Below are positions 50,299 to 59,657 of a stretch of DNA of 64,000 nt, one piece after another; the first letter of the stretch is position 1, and each line of letters starts with the position of its first letter. The position numbers and the translations under genes were made by a program. This DNA is from Ignavibacteria bacterium. GTDB taxonomy: Bacteria; Bacteroidota; Ignavibacteria; Ignavibacteriales; SURF-24. The stretch is taken from contig JAAXKQ010000020.1 in NCBI GenBank assembly GCA_025612245.1, positions 42,973 through 106,972 on the forward strand, written 5' to 3'. Under the pieces are notes generated by a model. That model saw only the letters and a list, made by a program, of their open reading frames with translations. It ran no database searches and was not told the origin of the DNA.

Positions 50299-52572
50299 TT
50301 ACTTCATCAGAATGAGTTTCTTTGTATCTGTGAAACTGCCCTGTGTGAGCTTGTAGAAATAAACGCCGGAAGCGAGTCTGCTGCCGTCAAAGCTTACTGT
50401 GTATTCACCGGCAGATTTTTCCTCGTTTACAAGGCTACTCACTTCATTACCCAGCATGTCGTAAACTTTCAATGTTACGAATCCCGAGACCGGGATCTGG
50501 TACCTGATTTTAGTAACGGGATTGAAAGGATTCGGGAAGTTTTGCGACAAAGAGTATTTCGTGGGAATTCCAGAACCTTTTTCTTCGACAACATCTGTGG
50601 GCTCGAGGCTTATATAAGCTCTTACGAGGTAAATTGCAACAGCGTTGGAATTGGAATTTGAACTCAGGTAATACCAGTTGCTTGAATATCCTGTGGGTGT
50701 AAAGTATGTGTAGCTGTTATATGGATCCTCCCCTATGTGATCGGCTACCATGATACCTGCTTCCAGTGGATTTTTCCCAAAGACAAAGCCAACTGCAAAG
50801 GGCTTGTCGGTAGTGATATTAAAGGATCTGAGGTCAATTCCTTTCCAGTTCTTAAACGGAACAGGATATGGCTTTGAAGGAGTTACCGTGCTGGCTGCAG
50901 TGATGGGGTAGGCCAGTTTTTTCCCGAATGGTGTAGGTCTTACCAGTCCACTGGCTTCCCAGACGCCTCCGGTAATTGTGCCGGCGCTGCCCAGTGCGAC
51001 TCTTATCGAATCCAGGTGTCCGCCCTTAACTGGATCAAAAGTAACGCATATGCTATCTCCGGCACCAAAGTTATAATAGCCCGTAGGTTCGGAGTCGTCC
51101 CACTTTAATTCCATTGTACTGTTGACTCCGCCTGTGGACTTAAAAGAATAAGTTGTCGTACCGTTCCCGTCGTTACTCAAGGAAGGGCTTACAACGGCAA
51201 ATGTGACCGTCTTATATCCACCTCCAAACTCGGGCACGCTGAAGGGGGTATTTATGGGAACGTCAACTACTTTTTTGCCTGAAGGGCCGTTCTCGAATGC
51301 CTTTACCCTGAGACTGCTGCTGCCTGAAGTGAAAGTTATATTCAGGTTATAGCCGTTGCTGAAGGTGAGGTAATCACCTGACAGATCAGGCAGGCTGCCT
51401 GATGAAGAAGCATTTGGGTTAAAGTACACTGTTCCGGTAGGTTTAGGCAAACCGGAATAGTTATATCCATAAGCAGCATTAATCGACCTGTCGTCGACAA
51501 TATTGGCGATCATAAAATTTGTATAGACGTCTGAAAGTTGAAGAGGCGATCCCATCTGTGTAAGTGCATCATTAAAACACTGGTATCCAAACTTGGATGA
51601 AGTGACTAACTTTTTGAAGATTCCCATTCCAAACTGGTCTCTCAGGTAAAGGAAGAATCTGGATGCCCTGGAATAATCAATCAGGTTGTTGTCGTCACCA
51701 ACATCTCTCCAGCCCATGAGGAAATAATTTGTTTCGCTGTTGTATCCGTACTGCCCCGACTGGCTGCGTGCCGTAAAGCCTGCATTAATTTCTGCCAGCA
51801 TTGAGCAGCCTTCGTTAATGAAAGTGGATTGTTCCCAGGACTGGTGGTAGTTCCAGAAGATCATATGCTGGAACTCGTGGGCCGTCGTGGAAATTGCCTG
51901 ATACAGGCTGTTCATATTGAGTGAATTGTCCGGGTTTGTCCCAAGTCCCGGATTTCCATCCAGGTAATATATCTCGGCGCGATTGCTGAATGCCTGTGAG
52001 GTTTCATTGTAGCCGGTAAAGTATCCTGCTACGTATCCGCCTCCATTGTATCCATCTTTAATGTCCTCAATAAGAATGATAATCTTGGGGTCGTTATCTA
52101 CGTCAAACGGGCTTCCAAAAGCATCAACGTCACTTTGATAAATGCCCTTGTATGGGTTTGCAGGAGTTTTTTTGTCGAAGTAAGCAGACACTGAATCAAC
52201 AGCTGCCTGGTTTACGCGGCTTCCCCAGATTGCGTCTTCCACGAAAATATAGCAGTATTGTCCGACTTTGCGGCAGGTTGAAGGCACCAGGTAAAAGCTC
52301 TGGGATTTAGTCAGATCCTGTGTGTACCAGGCCTTTGAGGAACCGACTGCGAAATTCCATGCTGCGGTCTTGCTTAACTTCAGCTTTTTCATGTCATCGG
52401 GGTGCTCTCTAATATACTGCCTGACCTGTCTTTCCTGCTCGTCAAGCAGATGCGTCCCGTCTATGGGGTAGCTACCCGGTGAGGGGTTACCCGGCACGGG
52501 GAAACGGAGTTGTGCAAAAGCAGGAGATAATGACAAAAGCGTCAAGAGAATGAGTGTGGAAAAAAGTCGCAT
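50299..52572 (-). CDS. Secreted zinc metalloprotease with T9SS sorting domain
   Basis: A 757-residue exported protein: signal peptide (1-20), a protease domain with the zinc motif AHEFQHMIFW (H232, E233, H236) and a downstream glutamate in FINEGCSMLAE (E254). A long beta-rich region follows, and a C-terminal sorting domain (last about 80 residues) starts with SLSQNFPNPFNPVTKIRYQI and ends in KKLILMK. The HEFQHM motif resembles peptidase family M30 (hyicolysin), but assignment is tentative. Export would be by Sec and then the type IX system, whose genes are not in the window. Confidence 0.85.
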   Translation of the reverse strand: MRLFSTLILLTLLSLSPAFAQLRFPVPGNPSPGSYPIDGTHLLDEQERQVRQYIREHPDDMKKLKLSKTAAWNFAVGSSKAWYTQDLTKSQSFYLVPSTCRKVGQYCYIFVEDAIWGSRVNQAAVDSVSAYFDKKTPANPYKGIYQSDVDAFGSPFDVDNDPKIIILIEDIKDGYNGGGYVAGYFTGYNETSQAFSNRAEIYYLDGNPGLGTNPDNSLNMNSLYQAISTTAHEFQHMIFWNYHQSWEQSTFINEGCSMLAEINAGFTARSQSGQYGYNSETNYFLMGWRDVGDDNNLIDYSRASRFFLYLRDQFGMGIFKKLVTSSKFGYQCFNDALTQMGSPLQLSDVYTNFMIANIVDDRSINAAYGYNYSGLPKPTGTVYFNPNASSSGSLPDLSGDYLTFSNGYNLNITFTSGSSSLRVKAFENGPSGKKVVDVPINTPFSVPEFGGGYKTVTFAVVSPSLSNDGNGTTTYSFKSTGGVNSTMELKWDDSEPTGYYNFGAGDSICVTFDPVKGGHLDSIRVALGSAGTITGGVWEASGLVRPTPFGKKLAYPITAASTVTPSKPYPVPFKNWKGIDLRSFNITTDKPFAVGFVFGKNPLEAGIMVADHIGEDPYNSYTYFTPTGYSSNWYYLSSNSNSNAVAIYLVRAYISLEPTDVVEEKGSGIPTKYSLSQNFPNPFNPVTKIRYQIPVSGFVTLKVYDMLGNEVSSLVNEEKSAGEYTVSFDGSRLASGVYFYKLTQGSFTDTKKLILMK

Positions 52573-52728
52573 GTGTGTACCTCTTTGTCTGGGGTTAATT
52601 ATTAATCAAAACAGTTTTACAGCATAATAATTTTATTGCTGTCTTGTGGTAATAAATTTAATTATCGGCAATGTTAAAAGATTAATTAGTACTTTGTTCT
52701 CTACCATGAAACCAGAGAGGAATGTGTC

Positions 52729-53043
52729 CTACTGCTTTCCTGGAATCAGGGTTGCTTCAATGACCTTAAGCGTCTTTCCCTGCGGTGTTTGAACGGTATC
52801 CTCATAGGAGACTTCTGCAAATTTTCCCTGGTGAGAGGAAAGCTGTTTCCGGATTTCATCACTGCAGTCAAGAAGGTAGACGGTAGTGGAATCTGTCTGA
52901 AGTGCCATACGTGTAAATGGAGAATTTCCAACCACGAAAACCCTGCCCTTAACTGTCTTGACACCCCGGGCAGAGTCTTTTGACGATGAACACGATACAA
53001 ACAGCAAAGCAAAAACGAGGAGAAAAGTGCTAAGAATTTTCAT
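52729..53043 (-). CDS. Small lipoprotein, unknown
   Basis: A 104-residue protein with a lipobox (LLFVSCSSS, Cys at about 18) and a compact beta-rich domain (VKGRVFVVGNSPFTRMALQT, FAEVSYEDTV, TLKVIEATLIP) reminiscent of an OB-like or bacterial lipoprotein fold. No known family is recognised. It is monocistronic, upstream of the protease gene on the same strand with a 156-bp gap. Confidence 0.7.
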   Translation of the reverse strand: MKILSTFLLVFALLFVSCSSSKDSARGVKTVKGRVFVVGNSPFTRMALQTDSTTVYLLDCSDEIRKQLSSHQGKFAEVSYEDTVQTPQGKTLKVIEATLIPGKQ

Positions 53044-53190
53044 GGCTCAAGCCCTGTGTGTACATGTAAATTGTATCTTTTACGCAATATATAAAAAACA
53101 AGTCTGAAAATCATATGGCAAAGATCAACATTTTATATCGAATCAGTCTTTATTGCAGGAAAGTGCCTTTGCCGGAAATCATCAAATAAG

Positions 53191-53219
53191 GAAGGCTGCC
53201 CTGTGAAAAGGCAGCCTTC
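53191..53219 (-). terminator. Hairpin at the 3' end of the DUF2723 gene
   Basis: GAAGGCTGCC (53191-53200) pairs with GGCAGCCTTC (53210-53219), 9-nt loop. On the minus strand the stem is followed only by CTTATTT, so the T-tract is weak; it lies 9 bp past the stop codon. Confidence 0.6.
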
Positions 53220-53227
53220 TTTAATTT

Positions 53228-56092
53228 TTAAGGAGTTTGTCTTAATTTGTCTATCCTTAACATCTCAGCTTTAATTGTCGTATCCTCCGGATAATAGCTC
53301 TGAAGTCTCTGAAGCAGGTTAATAGCCTTGTCGTATTCTTTCAGGTTTATGTACAGGTCCTCCAGTATTCTGAACACTTCGATTGCAGCCTGCGGGTTAG
53401 TGCTCAGAAGGTCCAGTTCCTTCAAGGCTTCAGACTCTACTTTTCGTCCTATCTGCCTGAATTTTTCCTGTGAGCCTGCAGCCCTGTAGAGGTTTGCAAT
53501 GTCGTAGAGGCTCCTGTAGTCTATCTCGATTAAATCCCGTGGAATTGACTTCTCCATGGCATCCAGCGTGCTTAAAGTCATTGGGTTATTGTGAGCCACA
53601 TTTGTATAGTAGTATGCCAGCTGTAGGAAAGGTATCCTGCAGCTTTGGATCATCCTCAGGTGTGTTTCGTCGTAGAATATTCCCTTCTGATTTATTCCCC
53701 TGAACTTGAAGCCGGGCATGTAAGTGGTGGAATAAGACGGATTCTGCTCCAGGAGCTGCCGGCGCATTACAGGTTCATTTATGTCTTCCATTCCCCTTAG
53801 GCCCTTTTGAGGCAAAAGTCTTGATGCAAGACCTTCGGTCTGAAGGTAGTCGTCAAGGCCTATCTTGGCGTCGCGTGGTGTGGTAGCTGCAAAATAGATT
53901 GGCCTATCCCAGGAATTTGAAATGACGATGTCTCTTACGACTACATCCTGAACCCTGATTGCCTTGACGTTACCGTACTGCAGTGTGTTATTCATCCTGA
54001 ATGTAATTCTGCCCGTTCTTAAGACGGTGGTGTCGGTTACGCCATAGTCTCTTATTGCCTTCTGGTCTACTGGAATTGCAATATTCTGCGGTTCCCACTG
54101 CATCGGCTCGATTCCGTTTATCTGTTCGTCTGTAAGACTGAAGTTGATGCTGGCTGTTCCGTAGGGCTCTGTATGCTTGAGCTGTTTTATGTACCAGTCC
54201 GTATTTGCAAGGCTCAGGTTTACAATCCTGATGTCACGCCTGACGCCTTCAACGTACTGCAGGAACCAGAGGGGGAAGGTGTCGTTATCACCGTTAGTAA
54301 AGAGAATTGCATTGGGTTTGCAGCTCTGCAGGAGGTTGTAGGACATATCCCACGGGACCCAGTCATGCGAGCGGTCGTGTGTAAAATAATTTACCTGGAT
54401 CATACGTACAGGAATGAACAGGAATGCGAGCGCCAGGAAAGCGAAAGCCGCGCCATTTTTGTAAGGCCGGTCGCGTAATTTTTCTCTTATAATTTCCATT
54501 ACCTCCTTTACGCCAACTGCAATCCAGAGGCAGAAGACGAAAAGCGCTCCCGGGTAGAAATAGTCCCTTTCTCTTGGCTGTGGCTCCTGCTGGTTCTGGT
54601 AAAAGGCGATAAGATAGCCCATAAAGACAAAGAGAATCAAAAATGCCGAGGCCATCTTCCAGTCCTTCCGGAAATAAAAATAAAGTCCGAGAAGTCCGAA
54701 AATAAAAGGAATGGCAAAGTAATCCTTAAAGTCTACGCCGGAATCCTGTAGGTAGGATTCACGCCCGACGAAATTCCAGAGGACGTACCTGTTATACATG
54801 TGGTTGATCTGATATCTCCAGAGGAAATCCAGGTCGCTGTTATACTGTGTATAGATTGCCTGCTGGTTCGGATCCGAGGAGAATCTTCTCTTGAATGCCG
54901 GGAAGTCGCCATACTGTTCACGTCCAAGATAATAATCGAGCTCCTTGAAACTCTGCGGATCATTTTCATTCATTGGGGGCTGCTGAGTTGCCCTGATGAT
55001 GATCATTGAATAAGTTGAAAAACCAATAAGGGCAAACAGCAGGCACAAGGCGGATAAGTTTAGCAGCGCCTTCCCTTTTTTTATGGCCCAGTAGGAAAGG
55101 TAAGCCAGTCCTGCAAGTATGATTAGGTAAACACCCGCATTGACTAATGGATCGGGGCCGAAGATGGCAAGAAGCAGGGCCGGAAAATATTTCACCATGC
55201 CAGGGTATGCAATTGCAAGCACAATTGCTCCGGCAATAAGGGGCATGTAAAATGAGCTTCTGTTAAAAATCCTGTCTCTGAATATGACAATGAAGATGAC
55301 CGAAATACCGGCCATTATCCATTTGAACTTCGAGTCGAATTCCTGGTACTCATCAGGCGAGGGAGGATTTGAGGCTGTCTGTGATGCCCAGAGCCCAAGT
55401 GCCACAACTGCCAGAATTGCCAGGTGAATAAGAAAGATGTAGGCACTTTTTTTGTACATGACTTCGTCTGTGACATACTTTTTCATGACGAGAACGCCTA
55501 CAAAGGTTAAAATTGCCAGCATGCTCATCAGGTGCACGCCTGCTGAAATTCCTATTATGTAGGCCATCAGTATGATATACTTTTCATTATCCGGTGAATT
55601 GTACCTTTCATGCCATAGCATCATTAGCCATACGACAAGAGAGTAAAGAAGGGTGCTTACGGCAAAGTAATTTGCCTCAAGAGCGTTGAACCAGAAGGTG
55701 TCGCAGAAGGCAAACGCAAGGGCACCAGTGGCTGCGGGTAAGTAAGTAAGAAGAGCCTCGGAACTGCTCTTATATTCCCTGGACCTGTAGCTTTCAATTA
55801 TTTTTACTGCAACCAGGTAAAGCAGCATTACTGCAAAGCAGCTGGCAATGACCGAAAGTGAATTAATTCTGAGCCCGATATTTCCGGCAAAAGGGATCAT
55901 AGAAAAAAGCCTGCCAACTATGAGCCACATCGGTCCTCCCGGAGGATGAGGTACCATGAGCGAGTACGATGCCGAGGCAATTTCCCCCGGGTCCCAGAAT
56001 GATACTGAAGGCTGTACGGTCAAAAAGTAAATGACAGCAGCAGTTACAAAAACCAGCAGCCCCACGATTCTCTGAAGTGTTCTGTTGTTCAT
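53228..56092 (-). CDS. DUF2723 membrane protein with C-terminal TPR-like repeat
   Basis: A 954-residue inner-membrane protein. The N-terminal 460 residues contain about 11-12 helices. The DUF2723 hallmark is near the start (LTVQPSVSFWDPGEIASASY then HPPGGPMW), with an acidic motif resembling the catalytic loop of GT-C glycosyltransferases. A large extracytoplasmic part (about 550-800) and a helical TPR-like C-terminus (EYDKAINLLQRLQSYYPEDT) follow. Relatives include O-mannosyltransferase-like TMEM260. It may glycosylate exported proteins; donor and acceptor are unknown. Confidence 0.88.
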   Translation of the reverse strand: MNNRTLQRIVGLLVFVTAAVIYFLTVQPSVSFWDPGEIASASYSLMVPHPPGGPMWLIVGRLFSMIPFAGNIGLRINSLSVIASCFAVMLLYLVAVKIIESYRSREYKSSSEALLTYLPAATGALAFAFCDTFWFNALEANYFAVSTLLYSLVVWLMMLWHERYNSPDNEKYIILMAYIIGISAGVHLMSMLAILTFVGVLVMKKYVTDEVMYKKSAYIFLIHLAILAVVALGLWASQTASNPPSPDEYQEFDSKFKWIMAGISVIFIVIFRDRIFNRSSFYMPLIAGAIVLAIAYPGMVKYFPALLLAIFGPDPLVNAGVYLIILAGLAYLSYWAIKKGKALLNLSALCLLFALIGFSTYSMIIIRATQQPPMNENDPQSFKELDYYLGREQYGDFPAFKRRFSSDPNQQAIYTQYNSDLDFLWRYQINHMYNRYVLWNFVGRESYLQDSGVDFKDYFAIPFIFGLLGLYFYFRKDWKMASAFLILFVFMGYLIAFYQNQQEPQPRERDYFYPGALFVFCLWIAVGVKEVMEIIREKLRDRPYKNGAAFAFLALAFLFIPVRMIQVNYFTHDRSHDWVPWDMSYNLLQSCKPNAILFTNGDNDTFPLWFLQYVEGVRRDIRIVNLSLANTDWYIKQLKHTEPYGTASINFSLTDEQINGIEPMQWEPQNIAIPVDQKAIRDYGVTDTTVLRTGRITFRMNNTLQYGNVKAIRVQDVVVRDIVISNSWDRPIYFAATTPRDAKIGLDDYLQTEGLASRLLPQKGLRGMEDINEPVMRRQLLEQNPSYSTTYMPGFKFRGINQKGIFYDETHLRMIQSCRIPFLQLAYYYTNVAHNNPMTLSTLDAMEKSIPRDLIEIDYRSLYDIANLYRAAGSQEKFRQIGRKVESEALKELDLLSTNPQAAIEVFRILEDLYINLKEYDKAINLLQRLQSYYPEDTTIKAEMLRIDKLRQTP

Positions 56093-56174
56093 TTGTTTTT
56101 CAGGATTGTGATTTGAAATATGGATGTAAAATATTAAATTTAGCTGAATAAATCACTAAATGAAAAGAAAGTGA

Positions 56175-56720
56175 ATGATTGAGCTGAGGAAATTTACAAG
56201 GGGAGATTTCTCCGGACTGATAGGCTGGATTAGATCGCCGGCACTTTTATACCAGTGGGCAGGTACAATTTTTACATTTCCTCTTACTGTTTTTCAGCTT
56301 GAGAACTATCTTCATGAAGCTGAGGTCACGGAGGCTTCGAGACTTATCTTTACGGTTGAAGATTCATTGAGCAAAAAGAGAATCGGGCACATTGAACTTA
56401 ACAGCATCGACAGGAAAAACAGATCGGCCTGCATCTGCCGTGTGCTTGTAGGCCCGGAAACCCTGAGGGGAAAGGGAATAGGGCAGGAGATGATAAGGAA
56501 AATACTGGACATCGGGTTTAAGGAACTGGACCTGCACAGGATAGAACTGAACGTATTCGACTTCAATACTTCTGCAATTGCCTGTTATGAGAAAGCAGGC
56601 TTTATTCGTGAGGGCCTGCACAGGGATGTACGTAAGATAGGAAACGAGTACTGGAGCCTATACAGAATGAGCATGCTGCAGGATGAATGGGAAAAAAGCA
56701 AGTTATCAGATGGAAAATAA
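56175..56720 (+). CDS. GNAT acetyltransferase (RimJ/RimL-like)
   Basis: A 181-residue N-acetyltransferase with a complete fold. Motif A is ICRVLVGPETLRGKGIGQEM and motif B is LDLHRIELNVFDFNTSAIACY, followed by EKAGFIREGLHRD. The acceptor could be a protein N-terminus or a small molecule. It overlaps the convergent small gene by 15 bp. In contrast to the 32.4-kb gene, this family member is intact. Confidence 0.9.
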   Translation: MIELRKFTRGDFSGLIGWIRSPALLYQWAGTIFTFPLTVFQLENYLHEAEVTEASRLIFTVEDSLSKKRIGHIELNSIDRKNRSACICRVLVGPETLRGKGIGQEMIRKILDIGFKELDLHRIELNVFDFNTSAIACYEKAGFIREGLHRDVRKIGNEYWSLYRMSMLQDEWEKSKLSDGK

Positions 56721-56924
56721 GAACCCGTCTTCGTCGACATACAGGTTTGAAAACTCAACATTTAACTTCTCGCGGCTGGCTTTCTTCTGCAGATTCTGCA
56801 GTATGACCCAGGCGTAATGAAAGTAACCCTTGCGGAGGGCATTTCTGTATTCTTTCAGTAAAAACTCTTTGTTCGTCATATTAAAAGATCTTCTCCCGAA
56901 ATAAATATTTAGCTGAGGTGTCAT
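56706..56924 (-). CDS. Small helical protein, unknown
   Basis: A 72-residue frame (57 from the second ATG at 56879). The core KEFLLKEYRNALRKGYFHYA followed by WVILQNLQKKASREKL is amphipathic and loosely resembles the N-terminal half of DUF3703 proteins, but the rest does not. No signal peptide. It overlaps the GNAT gene tail. A perfect hairpin (56922-56930 with 56935-56943) sits at its longer start, which favours the shorter start. Moderate confidence that it is a gene. Confidence 0.5.
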   Translation of the reverse strand: MTPQLNIYFGRRSFNMTNKEFLLKEYRNALRKGYFHYAWVILQNLQKKASREKLNVEFSNLYVDEDGFLFSI

Positions 56925-57067
56925 TGTGCTCTAAAGCACAATGCTTTTCCTATGGGCGGCCCTGCGAAGAAGAAGAGAGAAAAAAGAAAACCTCCTGCAG
57001 CATTTCCAGGAGCTGCAAGGGGCAATTGCGCTTCTGCAGAAAATAACGCCTTGGCGCTAACAGGCAT

Positions 57068-57259
57068 TTATAATAGGTTTAGTTTTTGGAGAGACTCCTT
57101 GAGCCATTTATTCTGCAGCTCAAGATTATAGTTCTCCTGCAGTTCACGGAAGTACTGATTGTGAATCTTTGCCTGTCTTGAGCTGAAACGTACATAAACC
57201 AGCACAGCGCCCAGAACAAAGGAAATCACGACAGCCAGTATTACTGCTAAATACAGCAT
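57068..57259 (-). CDS. Small single-helix membrane protein with coiled coil
   Basis: A 63-residue protein: one membrane helix (3-24), then a charged helix (QAKIHNQYFRELQENYNLEL) that could form a coiled coil. An AGGAGGG ribosome site lies four bases before ATG, which strongly supports translation. The layout recalls small envelope or division-associated proteins, but no family is recognised. Confidence 0.6.
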   Translation of the reverse strand: MLYLAVILAVVISFVLGAVLVYVRFSSRQAKIHNQYFRELQENYNLELQNKWLKESLQKLNLL

Positions 57260-57668
57260 CTTGCCCTCCTTTACTAAAATGCATAAATAATCGGTTCTGG
57301 TTTAATTCAATTCAAACACAAATGATGGCATTATAACGGGTTTGTATTCACTTCAATAAAAAAAATGTTTTATGCCGGACTGGCTTTTTCAGCCAGCAGA
57401 GAAATATGCTGTTTCACTTGCCCTCTAATAATTATAATAAAAAAGATTTTTTGAAATTTCCTAATATTTTTCTTATCATAAATACTTTTTGCCTGTGCCT
57501 GAAGAAAAGGACCCATCTCTACCTTTGCATAGCTTTTTCTTTATGGGGCCTGTTCCCGGTGTAATTGCTCTGGCTCTGAAAAGCTATCCCGGAAATTTAT
57601 TTCCCCGGCGGTAGTGAAAATAAATCAGGATAGGTTTATATTATATAACCACAATTGAAGTGATCTAG
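57260..57668. other. A+T-rich gap with one hairpin
   Basis: These 409 bases hold no gene. A hairpin CTGGCT-TTTTC-AGCCAG lies at 57380-57396 without a T-tract in either direction. TACCTTTG at 57520-57527 resembles a Bacteroidota -7 element but lacks a well-spaced upstream box. Confidence 0.4.
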
Positions 57669-57995
57669 ATGATTCAAAGGGAATTCAGGCAGGGGCTATT
57701 TACCGCTTGGGCGGTTGTGAGCTTTGTAGTGTTGTTTATACTGCTTGCGCCGGTTATTCTGCCTGAAAGTACTCTCTTAAGTCTTACTCCTGTTTGTGAA
57801 AGTAAAAGGCTCGGACTTGGGCAATGCCCTTTGTGCGGCATGACCAGGGCTTTTATTGAGATTTCCAGGGGCAACTTAAATGTGGCCGGCAGCTTTAACC
57901 GCCAGTCCGTGGCGCTTTATATTTTACTAGTCCTAAATCAGCTCGTTTTTCTATTATTCGTGATATTCAGAGGAAAGTCTTTCATAAGGCGGTAA
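57669..57995 (+). CDS. DUF2752 membrane protein
   Basis: A 108-residue protein with two to three membrane helices. The family signature is LGLGQCPLCGMTRAFIEISR then GNLNVAGSFNRQSVALY (a CPxCGxTR motif). The two cysteines could bind a metal or form a disulfide. Function unknown. No ribosome site is obvious before the ATG. Confidence 0.85.
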   Translation: MIQREFRQGLFTAWAVVSFVVLFILLAPVILPESTLLSLTPVCESKRLGLGQCPLCGMTRAFIEISRGNLNVAGSFNRQSVALYILLVLNQLVFLLFVIFRGKSFIRR

Positions 57996-58047
57996 ATATT
58001 GGCTGCGTCTGTCTTAATTTGGTCCTAAAAAGCCAGTTTATCGTCAC

Positions 58048-58064
58048 ATTTTACCGGGTAAAAT
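58048..58064. promoter_or_regulatory. Palindrome upstream of small membrane protein gene
   Basis: ATTTTACC-G-GGTAAAAT, a perfect 17-bp palindrome about 60 bp before the start codon at 58124. It may be a repressor operator or the base of an mRNA hairpin. Confidence 0.45.
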
Positions 58065-58123
58065 CAGTCTGTTATTTTTCCCCGGGAGACGGAAAAACTA
58101 TTACAATTATATATGAGGTAAAA

Positions 58124-58375
58124 ATGCAGGTTATCAGTTTTGCATGGGGAATCGTGGCAATATTGGGTTTTATAGTCGGGTTGTTCCCCTGTCTGGGTGC
58201 TTTTAATTGGGTTAACATCCCCTTTGCATTTATAGGGCTTATTGTAAGCTATATTACGAGGAAAAATGCAAAGCCTGGGGAGCCGAACAGGCCGGCAACC
58301 TTTGGAATGTATCTCTGCCTGGTGGCAGTATTCTTAGGAGCCATAAGGCTCATACTGGGTTTTGGCATACTATAG
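58124..58375 (+). CDS. Small membrane protein (DUF4190-like)
   Basis: An 83-residue protein with two or three membrane helices (FAWGIVAILGFIVGLFPCLG, PFAFIGLIVSYITR, LCLVAVFLGAIRLILGFGIL) and a short loop RKNAKPGEPNRPATFG. It is similar in style to DUF4190 proteins. The start at 58124 has GAGGTAAAA upstream. A longer frame to 58019 adds a non-conserved segment that contains the palindrome region. Confidence 0.65.
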   Translation: MQVISFAWGIVAILGFIVGLFPCLGAFNWVNIPFAFIGLIVSYITRKNAKPGEPNRPATFGMYLCLVAVFLGAIRLILGFGIL

Positions 58376-58395
58376 TTATTAACAAAGGGCTTAAA

Positions 58396-58449
58396 AAGAA
58401 CCGGCCGAGGGGCTTTCTTCCAACCGGAATGGCACGTGTGCCGGTTCTT
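58396..58449. terminator. Hairpin between convergent genes
   Basis: AAGAACCGGC (58396-58405) pairs with GCCGGTTCTT (58440-58449) over a 34-nt loop. It lies between the convergent small membrane protein and alcohol dehydrogenase genes, with A/T tracts on both sides, so it may terminate in both directions. Confidence 0.5.
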
Positions 58450-58484
58450 AAAAAACGTCTTAAAAAAACTAGTTCAGGTTATTC

Positions 58485-59657
58485 TTAAGGCTTCAGAACT
58501 ACCTTTACACAGTTATCTTCCTTGTTCTTGAAAATCGCATAGCCTCTCGGGGCGTCTTCAAGCTTCAGACGGTGCGTTATAATCATGGAAGGATCTATTT
58601 TCCCTTCCCCGATAAGCTTTAGCAGCGGAGCCATATATTTCTGCACGTGTGTCTGTCCCATCCTGAAAGTCAGTCCCTTATTGAAAGCAGCTCCCAGGGG
58701 GATCTTGTCTGCAACTCCGCCGAATACGCCGGCAACCGAGATAACGCCACCTTTGCGGCAGGCCTGTATGGCCTCCCTTAAGGCAGTCGGGCGGTCCGTT
58801 TCCAGTCTTACAGCCTGTTTGGCCCTGTCGTAAAATCCCATGAGTCCGGAGCCGTGCGATTCCATGCCAACAGCATCAATGCAGCGGTCGGGTCCGCGTC
58901 CGCCGGTCATATCCTTGATTCTTTCAAGGACATTCTTGTCATCTTCATAGTTTATTACTTCGGCCTTGCTGAGGCGCTCTGCCATCTGGAGCCTGTAAGG
59001 CACCCTGTCAATTGCAATGACCCTGCCTGCGCCCAAGAGGAAAGCGCTCTGTATTGCGAGCTGTCCTACGGGGCCGCATCCCCAGATGGCAACGGTTTCA
59101 CCGCCGGCCAGTTCACAGTTTTCGGCGGCCATATATCCGGTAGGGAATATATCTGAAAGGAAGAGAACCTGTTCATCGGTCAGTGCGCTTTCAATTTTAA
59201 TCGGACCGACGTCTGCATACGGAACGCGTACGTACTCGGCCTGTCCGCCGGCAAACCCGCCGAAGATGTGTGAGTAGCCGTAGATGCCTGCAGGCGAGTA
59301 TCCGTAGACCTTTTCGGCCATTTTCCGGTTCGGGTTGCTGGTGTCGCAGAGTGAATAAAGCTGCTGCTTGCAGTAGAAGCACTGTCCGCAAGAAATAGGG
59401 AAAGGAACCACAACCCTGTCGCCGATATTCAGTCTCTTAACGTCGTTTCCTCTTTCTACGACCTCGCCCATGAACTCATGCCCGAGTATGTCCCCCTTTT
59501 CTGTTGTCGGGATGTATCCGTCGTAGAGGTGGAGGTCAGAGCCGCAAATTGCCGTTGAAGAGACTTTTACAATTACGTCCCCGGAATTCTTTATTTCCGG
59601 GTCTTTTACCACCTCGACCCTGACATCTTCGGTGCCGTGGAAAACAAGCGCCTTCAT
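58485..59657 (-). CDS. Zinc-dependent alcohol/formaldehyde dehydrogenase
   Basis: A 390-residue MDR enzyme. Catalytic zinc ligands are C38, H60 and E61 (GHEFMGEV). Structural zinc is bound by C90, C93, C96 and C104. NAD binding is at [17 protein letters not shown]. The extended sequence with an [12 protein letters not shown] segment and an insertion around 268-290 resembles the glutathione-independent formaldehyde dehydrogenase (FdhA) subgroup. Substrate is uncertain. A GGAGG site precedes the ATG. Monocistronic. Confidence 0.92.
   Translation of the reverse strand: MKALVFHGTEDVRVEVVKDPEIKNSGDVIVKVSSTAICGSDLHLYDGYIPTTEKGDILGHEFMGEVVERGNDVKRLNIGDRVVVPFPISCGQCFYCKQQLYSLCDTSNPNRKMAEKVYGYSPAGIYGYSHIFGGFAGGQAEYVRVPYADVGPIKIESALTDEQVLFLSDIFPTGYMAAENCELAGGETVAIWGCGPVGQLAIQSAFLLGAGRVIAIDRVPYRLQMAERLSKAEVINYEDDKNVLERIKDMTGGRGPDRCIDAVGMESHGSGLMGFYDRAKQAVRLETDRPTALREAIQACRKGGVISVAGVFGGVADKIPLGAAFNKGLTFRMGQTHVQKYMAPLLKLIGEGKIDPSMIITHRLKLEDAPRGYAIFKNKEDNCVKVVLKP

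Noticed and set aside
56941..57060. 39-codon frame starting MLFLWAALRRRREKK on the plus strand
   Set aside because: No ribosome site and no recognisable family; the sequence looks like chance A/G-rich coding potential.
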